Shown piece by piece: positions 56,763 through 64,000 of a DNA stretch of 64,000 nucleotides. The translations under genes were made by a program, and so were the position numbers. The notes beneath the pieces are model-generated. The model ran no database searches. It was not told the DNA's origin and saw nothing but the letters and a program-made list of their open reading frames with translations. Each line of letters opens with the position of its first letter. Position 1 is the stretch's first letter. The stretch is from JACVRM01 sp963839815 (GTDB lineage Bacteria > Actinomycetota > Thermoleophilia > Gaiellales > Gaiellaceae): positions 434,001-498,000 of the forward strand of contig CAWIWF010000006.1 of the NCBI GenBank assembly GCA_963839815.1. The letters are read 5' to 3'.

Positions 56763-57869
56763 ATGGCAGTCCTCGACCACACCACCCTGCTCGATCCCGT
56801 GCGCGAGAAGGTGCTCGCCGGCGAGCGTCTCGACGCCGACGACGCGCTGCTCCTGCTCGAGACGGACGACCTGCTCGGGCTGGGCGAGCTGGCCGACCTG
56901 GCCCGGCGCCGCCGTGGCGGCGGGGACGAGGCCTACTTCGTCCAGAACCTGTACTTGAACCAGACGAACGTCTGCCGCGTGAAGTGCAAGTTCTGCGCGT
57001 TCGCCGTCACCCAGAAGCAGGAGGGCGCCTACACCCACACCCCCGCACAGCTGGCGGAGGACGCGCTCGCGCAGCGGGAGCTGACGGGCTTCACCGAGAT
57101 CCACATGGTCGGCGGCGAGAGCCCGCACGTCACCTTCGACTACTACGTCGACATCGTGCGTGCGCTGCACGAGGCGATGCCGGACGTGCATCTGAAGCTC
57201 TTCACGGCCAGCGAGATCCACCACATGACGACGCTCTCCGGCCTCACGCACGAGGAGGTCCTGCGCACGCTTCGCGACGCCGGCCTCGGGTCGCTTCCGG
57301 GCGGCGGTGCCGAGGTGTTCGCCGACCGCGTGCGACGGCTCGTCGCGCCGGGCAAGGAGTCGCCGGAGATCTGGCTGGAGACGCATCGCACCGCTCATGG
57401 GCTGGGCATCCCGACCCACTGCACGATGCTCTACGGGCACGTCGAGACCTACGAGGAGCGCGTCGACCACCTCATGCGCCTGCGCGCGCTGCAGGACGAG
57501 ACCGGCGGCTTCCTCGCCTTCATCCCGCTCGCCTTCCACCCGGAGAACACGATCTTCGAGCGCCGCGGCTGGACGCACACGGTCGGCTCCGACGACCTCA
57601 AGATGATCGCGCTCTCGCGTCTCGTGCTCGACAACGTGCCGAACATCAAGGCGTACTGGATCATGATGGGCATGCCGCTGGCCCAGGTGGCGCTGCACTT
57701 CGGCGCCAACGACGTGCAGGGCACGGTCGTGCGCGAGCAGATCTTCCATGCGGCCGGCGCGAAGACCGAGACCGAGCAGAAGATCGACGAGCTGGTGCGC
57801 TTCGTGCGCGCTGCCGGCCGGGTGCCGGTCCAGCGCGACACCCTCTACAACGAGCTGCGCCGGTGGTGA
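56763..57869 (+). CDS. mqnE: Aminofutalosine synthase MqnE
   Basis: A 368-aa radical SAM enzyme. YLNQTNVCRVKCKFCAFAVT holds the three Cys that bind the [4Fe-4S] cluster. EIHMVGGESPHVTFDYYVD, LKLFTASEIHHMT, GLGSLPGGGAEVFADRVR and HVETYEERVDHLM match MqnE. It joins the MqnA product to adenosine. TAGACA lies 7 bases before ATG, a possible secondary leaderless promoter within the operon. Confidence 0.93.
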   Translation: MAVLDHTTLLDPVREKVLAGERLDADDALLLLETDDLLGLGELADLARRRRGGGDEAYFVQNLYLNQTNVCRVKCKFCAFAVTQKQEGAYTHTPAQLAEDALAQRELTGFTEIHMVGGESPHVTFDYYVDIVRALHEAMPDVHLKLFTASEIHHMTTLSGLTHEEVLRTLRDAGLGSLPGGGAEVFADRVRRLVAPGKESPEIWLETHRTAHGLGIPTHCTMLYGHVETYEERVDHLMRLRALQDETGGFLAFIPLAFHPENTIFERRGWTHTVGSDDLKMIALSRLVLDNVPNIKAYWIMMGMPLAQVALHFGANDVQGTVVREQIFHAAGAKTETEQKIDELVRFVRAAGRVPVQRDTLYNELRRW

Positions 57870-57899
57870 CCGCGCCGCCTGACTCGCGGGCCGGGACGT

Positions 57900-57936
57900 C
57901 CCCGTCACACATCCGGCACGCCCCGTCACACATCCG
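57900..57936 (+). promoter_or_regulatory. 16-bp direct repeat upstream of mqnA
   Basis: CCCCGTCACACATCCG at 57900-57915 and 57921-57936, a period of 21 bases, i.e. two helical turns, in the 148-base mqnE-mqnA gap. Likely a tandem regulator site. Confidence 0.5.
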
Positions 57937-58017
57937 TGCGCTTCTCGGGGCTACGCTCACTCCGAGCAGGGGGGCGGGTCGGGACCCGAGGTCAGACGCG
58001 CGCGAGTTGGTCCGACC

Positions 58018-58779
58018 ATGATCCGGCTCGGCCGCATCTCGTATCTCAACATGGCGCCTGTCTTCCACGGCCTCGACGCCGGCGTCGAGGAGGTGACGGG
58101 CGTGCCGACCGAGCTCAACCGCGCCCTCCTCGACGGGCAGGTGGATGTGGCGCCGATCTCGTCGATCGAGTGGGCCCGAAACGCCGACCAGCTGCTCATG
58201 CTCCGACGCCTCTGCGTGTCGTCCGAGGGCGCCGTCGGGTCGATCCAGCTCGTCACCCCGGGCCGGCTCGCCGACGTGCGAACCGTCGCCGTCACGCCGG
58301 AGAGCGCCACCTCGGTCGTGCTCACGCGCATCCTGCTGCCCCGTGCCGAGCATGTCCCGCTCGGGGAGGAGGCGGACGCAACCCTGCTGATCGGCGACGC
58401 GGCGCTCCGCAGTGCCTTCGAGGATCCGACCCCGCACTTCGATCTGGGCGGGCTCTGGCTGGAGCGGACCGGCCTGCCGATGGTCTTCGCCGTCTGGGCC
58501 TGTCCCGAGCCGCCGCCGGCGGGCATCGCGGCGCTCGAGGACGCGCTCGTCGAGTCGGTGAAGCGAGCGCGGCGCGAGGGCGACGTCCTCGCCCGGGCCG
58601 CGAGCGCCGAGTACGGCTACCCGGCGGGCTGGATCGCCCGCTACTTCGAGCAGCTCCGGTACAGCTTCGGCCCCCGCGAGCGCCAGGGCCTGCTCCGCTT
58701 CCTCGAGCTCGCGCGCGACGCCGGCGAGCTGGATCACGTGCCCGACCTGCGGTTCGTCCAGGAGGAGGTGGCTGCGTGA
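58018..58779 (+). CDS. mqnA: Chorismate dehydratase MqnA
   Basis: A 253-aa periplasmic-binding-like fold enzyme: RLGRISYLNMAPVFHGLD, DVAPISSIEWARN, ATLLIGDAALRS and LPMVFAVWACPEPPP. First step of the futalosine route, dehydrating chorismate to 3-[(1-carboxyvinyl)oxy]benzoate. ATG start without evident SD. Its 3' end holds the SD (GGAGGAGG) for mqnC, with a 4-base gene overlap. Confidence 0.92.
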   Translation: MIRLGRISYLNMAPVFHGLDAGVEEVTGVPTELNRALLDGQVDVAPISSIEWARNADQLLMLRRLCVSSEGAVGSIQLVTPGRLADVRTVAVTPESATSVVLTRILLPRAEHVPLGEEADATLLIGDAALRSAFEDPTPHFDLGGLWLERTGLPMVFAVWACPEPPPAGIAALEDALVESVKRARREGDVLARAASAEYGYPAGWIARYFEQLRYSFGPRERQGLLRFLELARDAGELDHVPDLRFVQEEVAA

Positions 58780-59903
58780 CCGTCACCGCGGGCCCCGAGC
58801 GCACGACTCCGAACAGCGCCTCCGTCCGCGAGATCCTCGACCGCGCCCTCGACGGCGAGCGGATCGGCGACGCCGAGGCCGTCACGCTGCTCGAGTCGCG
58901 CGACCTCGTCGCCGTCGGCCGCGCCGCCAACGAGCTGCGCAACCGGCGCACGGACCCGGCCGCGATCACCTTCATCGTCGACCGCAACGTCAACTACACC
59001 AACGTCTGCGTCACCGACTGCGACTTCTGCGCCTTCTACCGGCGTCCCGGCGACCGCAGCGAGGCCTACCTGCTGCCGAAGCCCGTCATCTTCAAGAAGA
59101 TCGAGGAGACGATCGCCATCGGCGGCACCGGCGTGCTCATGCAGGGCGGGCACCATCCTGACCTCGCCGTCGACTACTACGAGGATCTGTTCCGCTCGAT
59201 CAAGGAGCGCTACCCGATTCACCTCCACGCGCTCTCGCCGCCCGAGGTCGAGCACATCGCCCGCCGCTCCCGCCTGACCGTGCCCGCCACGCTGACCCGT
59301 CTGCGCGACGCCGGCCTCGACTCGATTCCCGGCGGCGGCGCCGAGATCCTCGTCGACCGTGTCCGCGACGTCATCGCTCCCAAGAAGACGACGACGGCCG
59401 CGTGGCTCAACGTCATGCGCCACGCCCAGCGGCTCGGCATGTCGACGACGGCGACGATGATGTACGGGCACGTCGAGACGCTGCCCGAGCGTGTCGAGCA
59501 CATGCGCCGCATCCGCGAGCTGCAGGACGAGACGCGCGGTTTCCGCGCGTTCATCTCGTGGACGTTCCAGTCGGACGGCAACAGGCTGGCGAAGCTCGTC
59601 CCGCGAGAGTCGATGCCGACGTCGTTCGACTACCTGCTCACCCAGGCGGTCAGCCGCATCTATCTCGACAACGTCGACCACATCCAGTCGTCCTGGGTCA
59701 CCCAGGGGATGAAGGTCGGTCAGGTCGCCCTCGAGTTCGGGGCCGACGACCTCGGCTCCGTGATGATCGAGGAGAACGTCGTCTCTGCCGCCGGCACCAC
59801 GCACCGCGCGACCACGGACGAGTTCGTCCGGGCGATCCGGGCGCTCGGCAAGACGCCGGTGCAGCGCGACACGCTCTACCGCGTCGTCAAGACCTGGGAT
59901 TGA
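58776..59903 (+). CDS. mqnC: Dehypoxanthine futalosine cyclase MqnC
   Basis: A 375-aa radical SAM protein: NVNYTNVCVTDCDFCAFYRR (cluster Cys), GTGVLMQGGHHPDLAVDYYED, IHLHALSPPEVEHIA, GLDSIPGGGAEILVDRVRD and FISWTFQSDGNRLAKL. It cyclises dehypoxanthine futalosine. GTG has GGAGGAGG at 7-base spacing. MqnD and the futalosine hydrolase/MqnB are not in the window. Confidence 0.94.
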   Translation: MTVTAGPERTTPNSASVREILDRALDGERIGDAEAVTLLESRDLVAVGRAANELRNRRTDPAAITFIVDRNVNYTNVCVTDCDFCAFYRRPGDRSEAYLLPKPVIFKKIEETIAIGGTGVLMQGGHHPDLAVDYYEDLFRSIKERYPIHLHALSPPEVEHIARRSRLTVPATLTRLRDAGLDSIPGGGAEILVDRVRDVIAPKKTTTAAWLNVMRHAQRLGMSTTATMMYGHVETLPERVEHMRRIRELQDETRGFRAFISWTFQSDGNRLAKLVPRESMPTSFDYLLTQAVSRIYLDNVDHIQSSWVTQGMKVGQVALEFGADDLGSVMIEENVVSAAGTTHRATTDEFVRAIRALGKTPVQRDTLYRVVKTWD

Positions 59904-59970
59904 CGCGGCCGAGCGGGCCTGCCCGGGCCGCGATCTCTTAACGAACCCCCGCTACCCTCCGACGCGGGTC

Positions 59971-61692
59971 ATGCTCCGCCTCACGCTCGTCGCCGCGGCT
60001 GCCGCCGCCCTGCTCGCCGCGCCCGCGCACGCGGAGCCGTCGCTGCTGATGCCGGGCGTCACCTACGAGCGCCAGCTCCAGTTCAGCCGTTTCGGACCCA
60101 AGGTGCTGCACGTCGTCACCGCGCCGCGCCCCGGTGGCCTTTACTCGCTGGCGCCGGTGCTCTCGAACGGCACCATCGTCGGCAAGGAGACGGTGACCGC
60201 GATGCAGCGACGGCTCGCAACCAACACCGCGACCGCCGTGGGCATCAACGGCGACTTCAGCAACGCGGACGGCGTTCCGAGCGGCGTCCTCGTCCAGAGC
60301 GGCGTGCTCGCCGCGACGCCCAACCTGCGCCGCTCGGCGATCGGGGTGGACACGGCCGGCTCCCTGCGCGTCGAGCGGGTCGGGCTCAACGGCACCTGGC
60401 AGGGCACGGGCCAGCGTCGCGCGCTCGCCGTCAACCGGCGGCCCGCGACGAACGGCGTCACGCTCTACACCCCCACCTGGGGCAGCGCCACACCGCTGGA
60501 GGCAGGCAGCGTCGAGGCCGTGCTCCCCGGGCTCGGGGCGCCGAGGGCGGGCGGGACGAATACGGCTCCTGTCGCCGAGCTGCGCGCCGGCGGCGGCACG
60601 CCCATCCCGCCGGGGGGCGCCGTCCTCGTCGCCCGCGGCAACCAGGCCGTCAGGCTCGTCGAGGAGGGGAAGCCGGGCACGACCCTGACGGTGCGCCTGA
60701 TTCTCAACCCCGACTGGTCCGGCATCGCCGAGGGGCTTGCCGGCGGCCCGCTGCTCGTCCGCAGCGGCAAGGCGATCTTCAACCCGCGCGAGGACTTCTC
60801 TCACAGCGCGCTGTCCGTGCGCTCGGCGCGCGCCGCCGTCGGCCAGCGCCCAGACGGGCGCATTCTCCTGGTGGTCGTCGACGGCGGTCTGCCCGGCTTC
60901 AGCGTCGGCGTGACGAACTGGGAGCTCGCGCAGGCGATGACCCGCCTCGGGGCCGTGACGGCCGCGGCGCTGGAGGGGGGTCGTGCCGCCACGCTCGCGT
61001 TCGACGGCAAGCTGCTCAACCGGCCGACCGCCGGCGAGCGGCCCACGAGCGAGATGCTCGCGGTTCTCTACAGCGGCGTCTACGCGGCGCCGCCCGAGCC
61101 GTTGCTGCTCTCGCCGAACGGCGACGGCATCGACGAGCGCCAGCTCTTCCGCTACCGCGTGGTGCGGCCCTCGACCGTGGTCGTCTCGCTCGTCGACCCG
61201 GCGGGATCGGCGCGCGTGCTCGAGACGGCGACACGGGAGGCGGGGACCTACCAGCTGCCGTGGAGCGGGCGGAAGACGGACGGCACGCTCGAGCAGCAGG
61301 GTGCCTGGCGCTGGCTCGTGACGGCGCGCGACGACCTCGGCAGCGAGTCGGTGGCCGAGCGCCCGTTCACGCTGAACGCGACGCTCGGAGCGCTCTCCGC
61401 CCAGCCCGCGGTCGTCCCGGTCAACCGTCGCGGCGGCAAGCTGACGGTCTCGTTTGCGCTCGCCGCCCCGGCCACCTGGACGGTCACGATCGAGTCGGCC
61501 GGTGGAGTCGCGCTTCGCACCTACTCCGGGCGTGCCGGGGTACCGGGCCGGGTGGCGCTGGTTTGGGACGGCCGCTATCGAAAGCGTGTGCGCGCCTACG
61601 CCGGGCGCCACGTCGTGCGCGTCGTGGCCCGAAACGACTTCGGCTCGGCCACGCTCGCGGTCCCCGTCACCGTGCGCCGCGTCGGTCGCTAG
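59971..61692 (+). CDS. Secreted phosphodiester glycosidase-like protein with FlgD/Ig-like domains
   Basis: A 573-aa exported protein. Signal RLTLVAAAAAALLAAPAHA. Residues about 30-370 resemble the NAGPA-type phosphodiester glycosidase domain: AVGINGDFSNADGVPSGVLV, GGPLLVRSGKAIF, LLVVVDGGLPGFSVGVTNWELAQAM and AALEGGRAATLAFDG. Then LLSPNGDGIDERQLFRYRV opens a FlgD-like Ig domain, with another beta-sandwich to the end. May act on phosphate-linked sugars of the wall. TACCCT lies 12 bases upstream of ATG. Confidence 0.82.
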   Translation: MLRLTLVAAAAAALLAAPAHAEPSLLMPGVTYERQLQFSRFGPKVLHVVTAPRPGGLYSLAPVLSNGTIVGKETVTAMQRRLATNTATAVGINGDFSNADGVPSGVLVQSGVLAATPNLRRSAIGVDTAGSLRVERVGLNGTWQGTGQRRALAVNRRPATNGVTLYTPTWGSATPLEAGSVEAVLPGLGAPRAGGTNTAPVAELRAGGGTPIPPGGAVLVARGNQAVRLVEEGKPGTTLTVRLILNPDWSGIAEGLAGGPLLVRSGKAIFNPREDFSHSALSVRSARAAVGQRPDGRILLVVVDGGLPGFSVGVTNWELAQAMTRLGAVTAAALEGGRAATLAFDGKLLNRPTAGERPTSEMLAVLYSGVYAAPPEPLLLSPNGDGIDERQLFRYRVVRPSTVVVSLVDPAGSARVLETATREAGTYQLPWSGRKTDGTLEQQGAWRWLVTARDDLGSESVAERPFTLNATLGALSAQPAVVPVNRRGGKLTVSFALAAPATWTVTIESAGGVALRTYSGRAGVPGRVALVWDGRYRKRVRAYAGRHVVRVVARNDFGSATLAVPVTVRRVGR

Positions 61693-61695
61693 CCT
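61690..61695 (+). promoter_or_regulatory. Leaderless-type -10 for the DedA gene
   Basis: TAGCCT, 6 bases before ATG 61702; its TAG is also the stop codon of the preceding gene. Confidence 0.45.
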
Positions 61696-61701
61696 CGGGC
61701 C

Positions 61702-62397
61702 ATGCCGCTCGCGTCTGTCCTGCACGGGGTGACCGAGGCCATCACCGGCGTCATCGGCGATCACGCGTTCTACGCCGTGTTCACGTTGATGCTCGTCGAC
61801 GCGGTGCTGCCCGCCGCCAGTGAGCTGGTCATGGTCTACGGCGGCGCAGTCGCAGCAGGGGCGCTGGCCGGCCAGGAGGTGTTCGTCTTCGGCGAGCGGC
61901 TGGACGCCGGCTTCGCGAGCTTCCTCGCCATCGCGCTCGCGGGCACCGTCGGCTACACGATCGGCTCCGTGGGCGGCTGGGGCATCGGCCTCTACGGCGG
62001 TCGGCCGCTGGTCGAGCGGCACGGCCGCTGGTTCCACGTCGACGCCCACCGGCTCGAGCGGGCGGAGCGCTGGTTCGAGCGGTTCGGCGACGCAGCCGTC
62101 TTCCTCGGGCGCGTGACACCCGTGGTGCGGTCGTTCGTCGCAATTCCCGCAGGAGTGGTGCGCATGCCGCTCGGCCCCTACACGGCGCTGACGCTGCTCG
62201 GCTCGGCGATCTGGTGCTTCGCCCTCGCCGGCGCCGGCTGGGCGCTCGGCTCGAACTGGGAGCGCTTCCACGACGCGTTCGCGTACGCCGACTACGCCAT
62301 CGGCGCGTTCATCCTGGCGGGCGTCGCCTACCTGGCCCTGCGCGCCCGCCGCCGCCGCCCCAGGGTCGAGCCGGCAGACGCGCCGGCGCGCGACTAG
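61702..62397 (+). CDS. DedA-family membrane protein
   Basis: A 231-aa polytopic protein. Re-entrant-loop region DAVLPAASELVMVYGGAVA, then GYTIGSVGGWGIGLYGGRPLVE, and the DedA hallmark FGDAAVFLGRVTPVVRSFVAIPAGVVRM with conserved Arg. Recent work on the family shows flipping of undecaprenyl phosphate or phospholipids; which applies here is unknown. An insertion at FVFGERLDAGF lengthens the first loop. Confidence 0.9.
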   Translation: MPLASVLHGVTEAITGVIGDHAFYAVFTLMLVDAVLPAASELVMVYGGAVAAGALAGQEVFVFGERLDAGFASFLAIALAGTVGYTIGSVGGWGIGLYGGRPLVERHGRWFHVDAHRLERAERWFERFGDAAVFLGRVTPVVRSFVAIPAGVVRMPLGPYTALTLLGSAIWCFALAGAGWALGSNWERFHDAFAYADYAIGAFILAGVAYLALRARRRRPRVEPADAPARD

Positions 62398-62437
62398 TCC
62401 GGCAGCGACCACGAGCCGGACCCTCGCGCCAGCCCCG

Positions 62438-62865
62438 CGATCGACGGAGCGCTGCTCGCTCGGCCAGTCACAGCGCGGAATCGGGGCCTCTGACCAACGA
62501 CGGGGCCCACGGAGCGCTGTGATCGACGAGAACCGCTCTTGGCCCCTCCGGCTGCGCGGCACGGACTCGAGTCGGCGGGCGAGAGCTCGCCGACAGCCGC
62601 GACAACCCTGAGCGCCTCTCGCCAGCCCCCCATCGACGGAGCCGGGCTTCGCCCGGCGCAGTCACAGCGCGGCTCCGGCGCGTCTGACCGACGAGGGGGC
62701 CCACGGGGGAAACCGGGTTTCCCCCGTGAGAGCGAAGCGGCGGCGCCGCAGGCGCCCGCCTTGAGCGCCTCGACGGAGCCGGGCTCTGCCCGGCGCAGTC
62801 ACAGCGCGGCCCCGGCGCGTCTGACCAACGAGGGGGCCCACGGGGGAAACCGGGTTTCCCCCGTG
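62438..62865 (-). repeat. Repeat B array: two full copies and one degenerate
   Basis: Full copies at 62634-62728 and 62771-62865 (137-base period), inverted relative to those at 16692 and 39698, each ending in the perfect 27-bp palindrome (62702-62728; 62839-62865). A degenerate copy at about 62438-62520 keeps the CAGTCACAGCGCGG and GGGGCCCACGG parts. The array fills the 528-base gene-free interval 62398-62925. Confidence 0.9.
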
Positions 62866-62911
62866 AAGCGAGCGCGGGTGCCCGCGAAGCGGCCCCGCGA
62901 GCGGGCGCGGG

Positions 62912-62917
62912 TACACT
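62912..62917 (+). promoter_or_regulatory. Leaderless-type -10 for the aminotransferase gene
   Basis: TACACT, 8 bases before GTG 62926. Confidence 0.5.
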
Positions 62918-62925
62918 CACGCGTC

Positions 62926-64000
62926 GTGCCCGTGCCGCTCGTGAACGTGCGCGCGCAGTTCGCCGAGTTGCGCGACGAGGTGGTGGAACGCCTGGCCGAT
63001 GTTGTCGACTCCGGCGTGTTCATCCTCGGACCGAATGTCAAGGCGTTCGAGCAGGAGGCCGCGGCGCACCTCGGCGTCTCCGAGACGGTCGGCGTCGCGA
63101 ACGGCACCGACGCGCTCGTGCTCGTCCTCGACGCCATGGAGATCGGGCCGGGCGACGAGGTGATCTGCCCGGCGTTCACGTTCTACGCCACGGCGGAGGC
63201 GATCGCCCGGCGCGGCGCGACGCCCGTCTTCGCGGACATCGACCCCGAGACGCTCAACATCGACCCGCAGGACGTCGCCCGCAGGATCACGCCGCGGACG
63301 CGCGCGATCATGCCGGTGCACCTCTTCGGCCGCCCGGCCACGCTCGCCGAGCTGGCGGAGCTGGGACTGCCGCTGATCGAGGATGCGGCCCAGGCGTTCG
63401 GTGCCGCCGGCGTCGCCCGGACCGGCGCCGCCTCGACGTTCAGCTTCTTCCCGACGAAGAACCTGTTCACGCTCGGCGACGGCGGGCTCTGCGCGTTCAC
63501 CGATGTCGAGCTGGCAGAGCGCGTCCGGATGCTGCGCTTCCACGGCTCCAAGGCCAAGAAGACGTTCGAGTTCATCGGCTACAACTCGCGACTCGACGAG
63601 CTGCACGCTGCTGTGCTGCGCCTCTTCCTGACCAGGATCGACGGCTGGAACGCCACCCGCCGCGAGGCCGCCGCCCGTTACGCGGAGCTCGGGCTCGGCG
63701 AGCTCTGCGAGCTGCCGCCCGACGAGCCGGGGCACGTCTACCACATGTACGTCGTTCGCACGCCGGAGCGGGAGCGGCTGGCGGCTGCCCTGACCGAAGC
63801 GGAGATCGCCTCGGCCTCCTACTACACCGTGCCGCTCCATCTGCAGCCGGCGCTTCGATTCCTCGGGCACGCCGAGGGCTCGCTGCCGGAGACCGAGCGC
63901 GCCGCCGCCGACAACCTGGCACTGCCGCTCTGGGCCGGCATCGAGCCCGAGATCCAGGAGCGGGTTGTCGAGACCATCCGGCGCGCCGCGCGGGTGGGGG
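62926..64000 (+). CDS. DegT/DnrJ/EryC1 sugar aminotransferase, 3' end truncated
   Basis: 358 codons to the window edge with no stop. VPLVNVRAQFAELRDEVVER, SGVFILGPNVKAFEQEAAAHLG, VGVANGTDALVLVLDAM, CPAFTFYATAEAIARRGATP, VHLFGRPA, IEDAAQAFGA, and the PLP-Lys in STFSFFPTKNLFTLGDGG. This family aminates nucleotide-linked keto-sugars for envelope polysaccharides. The GTG start has a -10 TACACT 8 bases upstream. A glycan locus may continue beyond the window. Confidence 0.92.
   Translation, partial: MPVPLVNVRAQFAELRDEVVERLADVVDSGVFILGPNVKAFEQEAAAHLGVSETVGVANGTDALVLVLDAMEIGPGDEVICPAFTFYATAEAIARRGATPVFADIDPETLNIDPQDVARRITPRTRAIMPVHLFGRPATLAELAELGLPLIEDAAQAFGAAGVARTGAASTFSFFPTKNLFTLGDGGLCAFTDVELAERVRMLRFHGSKAKKTFEFIGYNSRLDELHAAVLRLFLTRIDGWNATRREAAARYAELGLGELCELPPDEPGHVYHMYVVRTPERERLAAALTEAEIASASYYTVPLHLQPALRFLGHAEGSLPETERAAADNLALPLWAGIEPEIQERVVETIRRAARVG

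Noticed and set aside
62438..62865. Possible CRISPR array
   Set aside because: The repeated units are about 95 bases with a 137-base period, have related rather than unique spacers, and no cas genes are nearby. They match dispersed repeat B copies.
1..64000. tRNA, rRNA and known riboswitches
   Set aside because: I looked for tRNA-like arms, rRNA motifs and common riboswitch cores by eye and saw none; a covariance-model scan would be decisive.

Overview
The window is very GC-rich, almost wholly coding DNA from a bacterium. Frequent GTG starts, 4-nt start/stop overlaps, probable leaderless promoters, a Bacillus-type bc complex, the futalosine menaquinone route, SUF iron-sulfur genes and two Tat systems fit a deep-branching actinobacterium, most plausibly Thermoleophilia (Gaiellales/Solirubrobacterales-like). 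That placement is inferred from gene content and composition; no rRNA or tRNA gene was seen.

Layout. 1-2.7 kb: a truncated stress-type membrane protein, a di-heme lipoprotein, a STAS protein and a TPR membrane protein. 2.8-14.5 kb: a polyamine locus, with a minus-strand transporter operon (fused PotB-PotC permease, PotD, a twice-frameshifted PotA, PucR-type regulator) divergent from a plus-strand catabolic operon (two aldehyde dehydrogenases, APC permease, class III aminotransferase). 14.5-16.6 kb: reductase-like protein and Tat system 1. 16.9-21.5 kb: SUF operon sufC-sufB-(three VOC genes)-sufD. 22-25.2 kb: two ferritin-like secreted proteins, an L,D-transpeptidase and Tat system 2. 25.2-29.2 kb: GST, O-methyltransferase, a tiny protein, IF-1, CspA, a frameshifted lipid kinase and a decayed membrane-protein gene. 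29.4-34.7 kb: 2-oxoacid dehydrogenase E1a/E1b/E2, interrupted by amidase, acetyltransferase and HIRAN genes. 34.7-36.4 kb: two divergent secreted CHRD proteins. 36.5-43 kb: phosphodiesterase, Pcm, acylphosphatase, GtrA and a 1007-aa double GT-C-like membrane protein. 43-50 kb: YmdB-like and M23-like proteins, hemB (frameshifted), hemL and accessory genes. 50-60 kb: respiratory quinone supercluster, namely UbiD-like and UbiX-like decarboxylase genes, Rieske/cytochrome b/subunit IV-cytochrome c, UbiE/MenG methyltransferase, polyprenyl synthase, MqnE, MqnA and MqnC. 60-64 kb: secreted phosphodiester glycosidase, DedA protein, repeat block and a truncated sugar aminotransferase.

How parts work together. 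The 50-60 kb genes would make menaquinone from chorismate (MqnA, MqnE, MqnC; late decarboxylation by UbiD/UbiX-like proteins; methylation; isoprenoid tail) and use it in the adjacent menaquinol:cytochrome c reductase. The polyamine locus couples uptake with transamination and oxidation of the aldehyde. The second Tat pair sits beside probable exported ferritin-like proteins.

Structure beyond genes. At least three interspersed palindromic repeat families lie mostly between genes: a 27-bp stop-bearing hairpin (A), a ~95-bp element with a perfect 27-bp palindrome (B), and a 21-bp palindrome (C), one copy of which lies inside sufD. The divergent CHRD genes have 11-bp-phased direct repeats. Single-base indels hit potA (twice), dagK, hemB and a membrane-protein gene; base-calling errors and true decay cannot be separated from this sequence alone.
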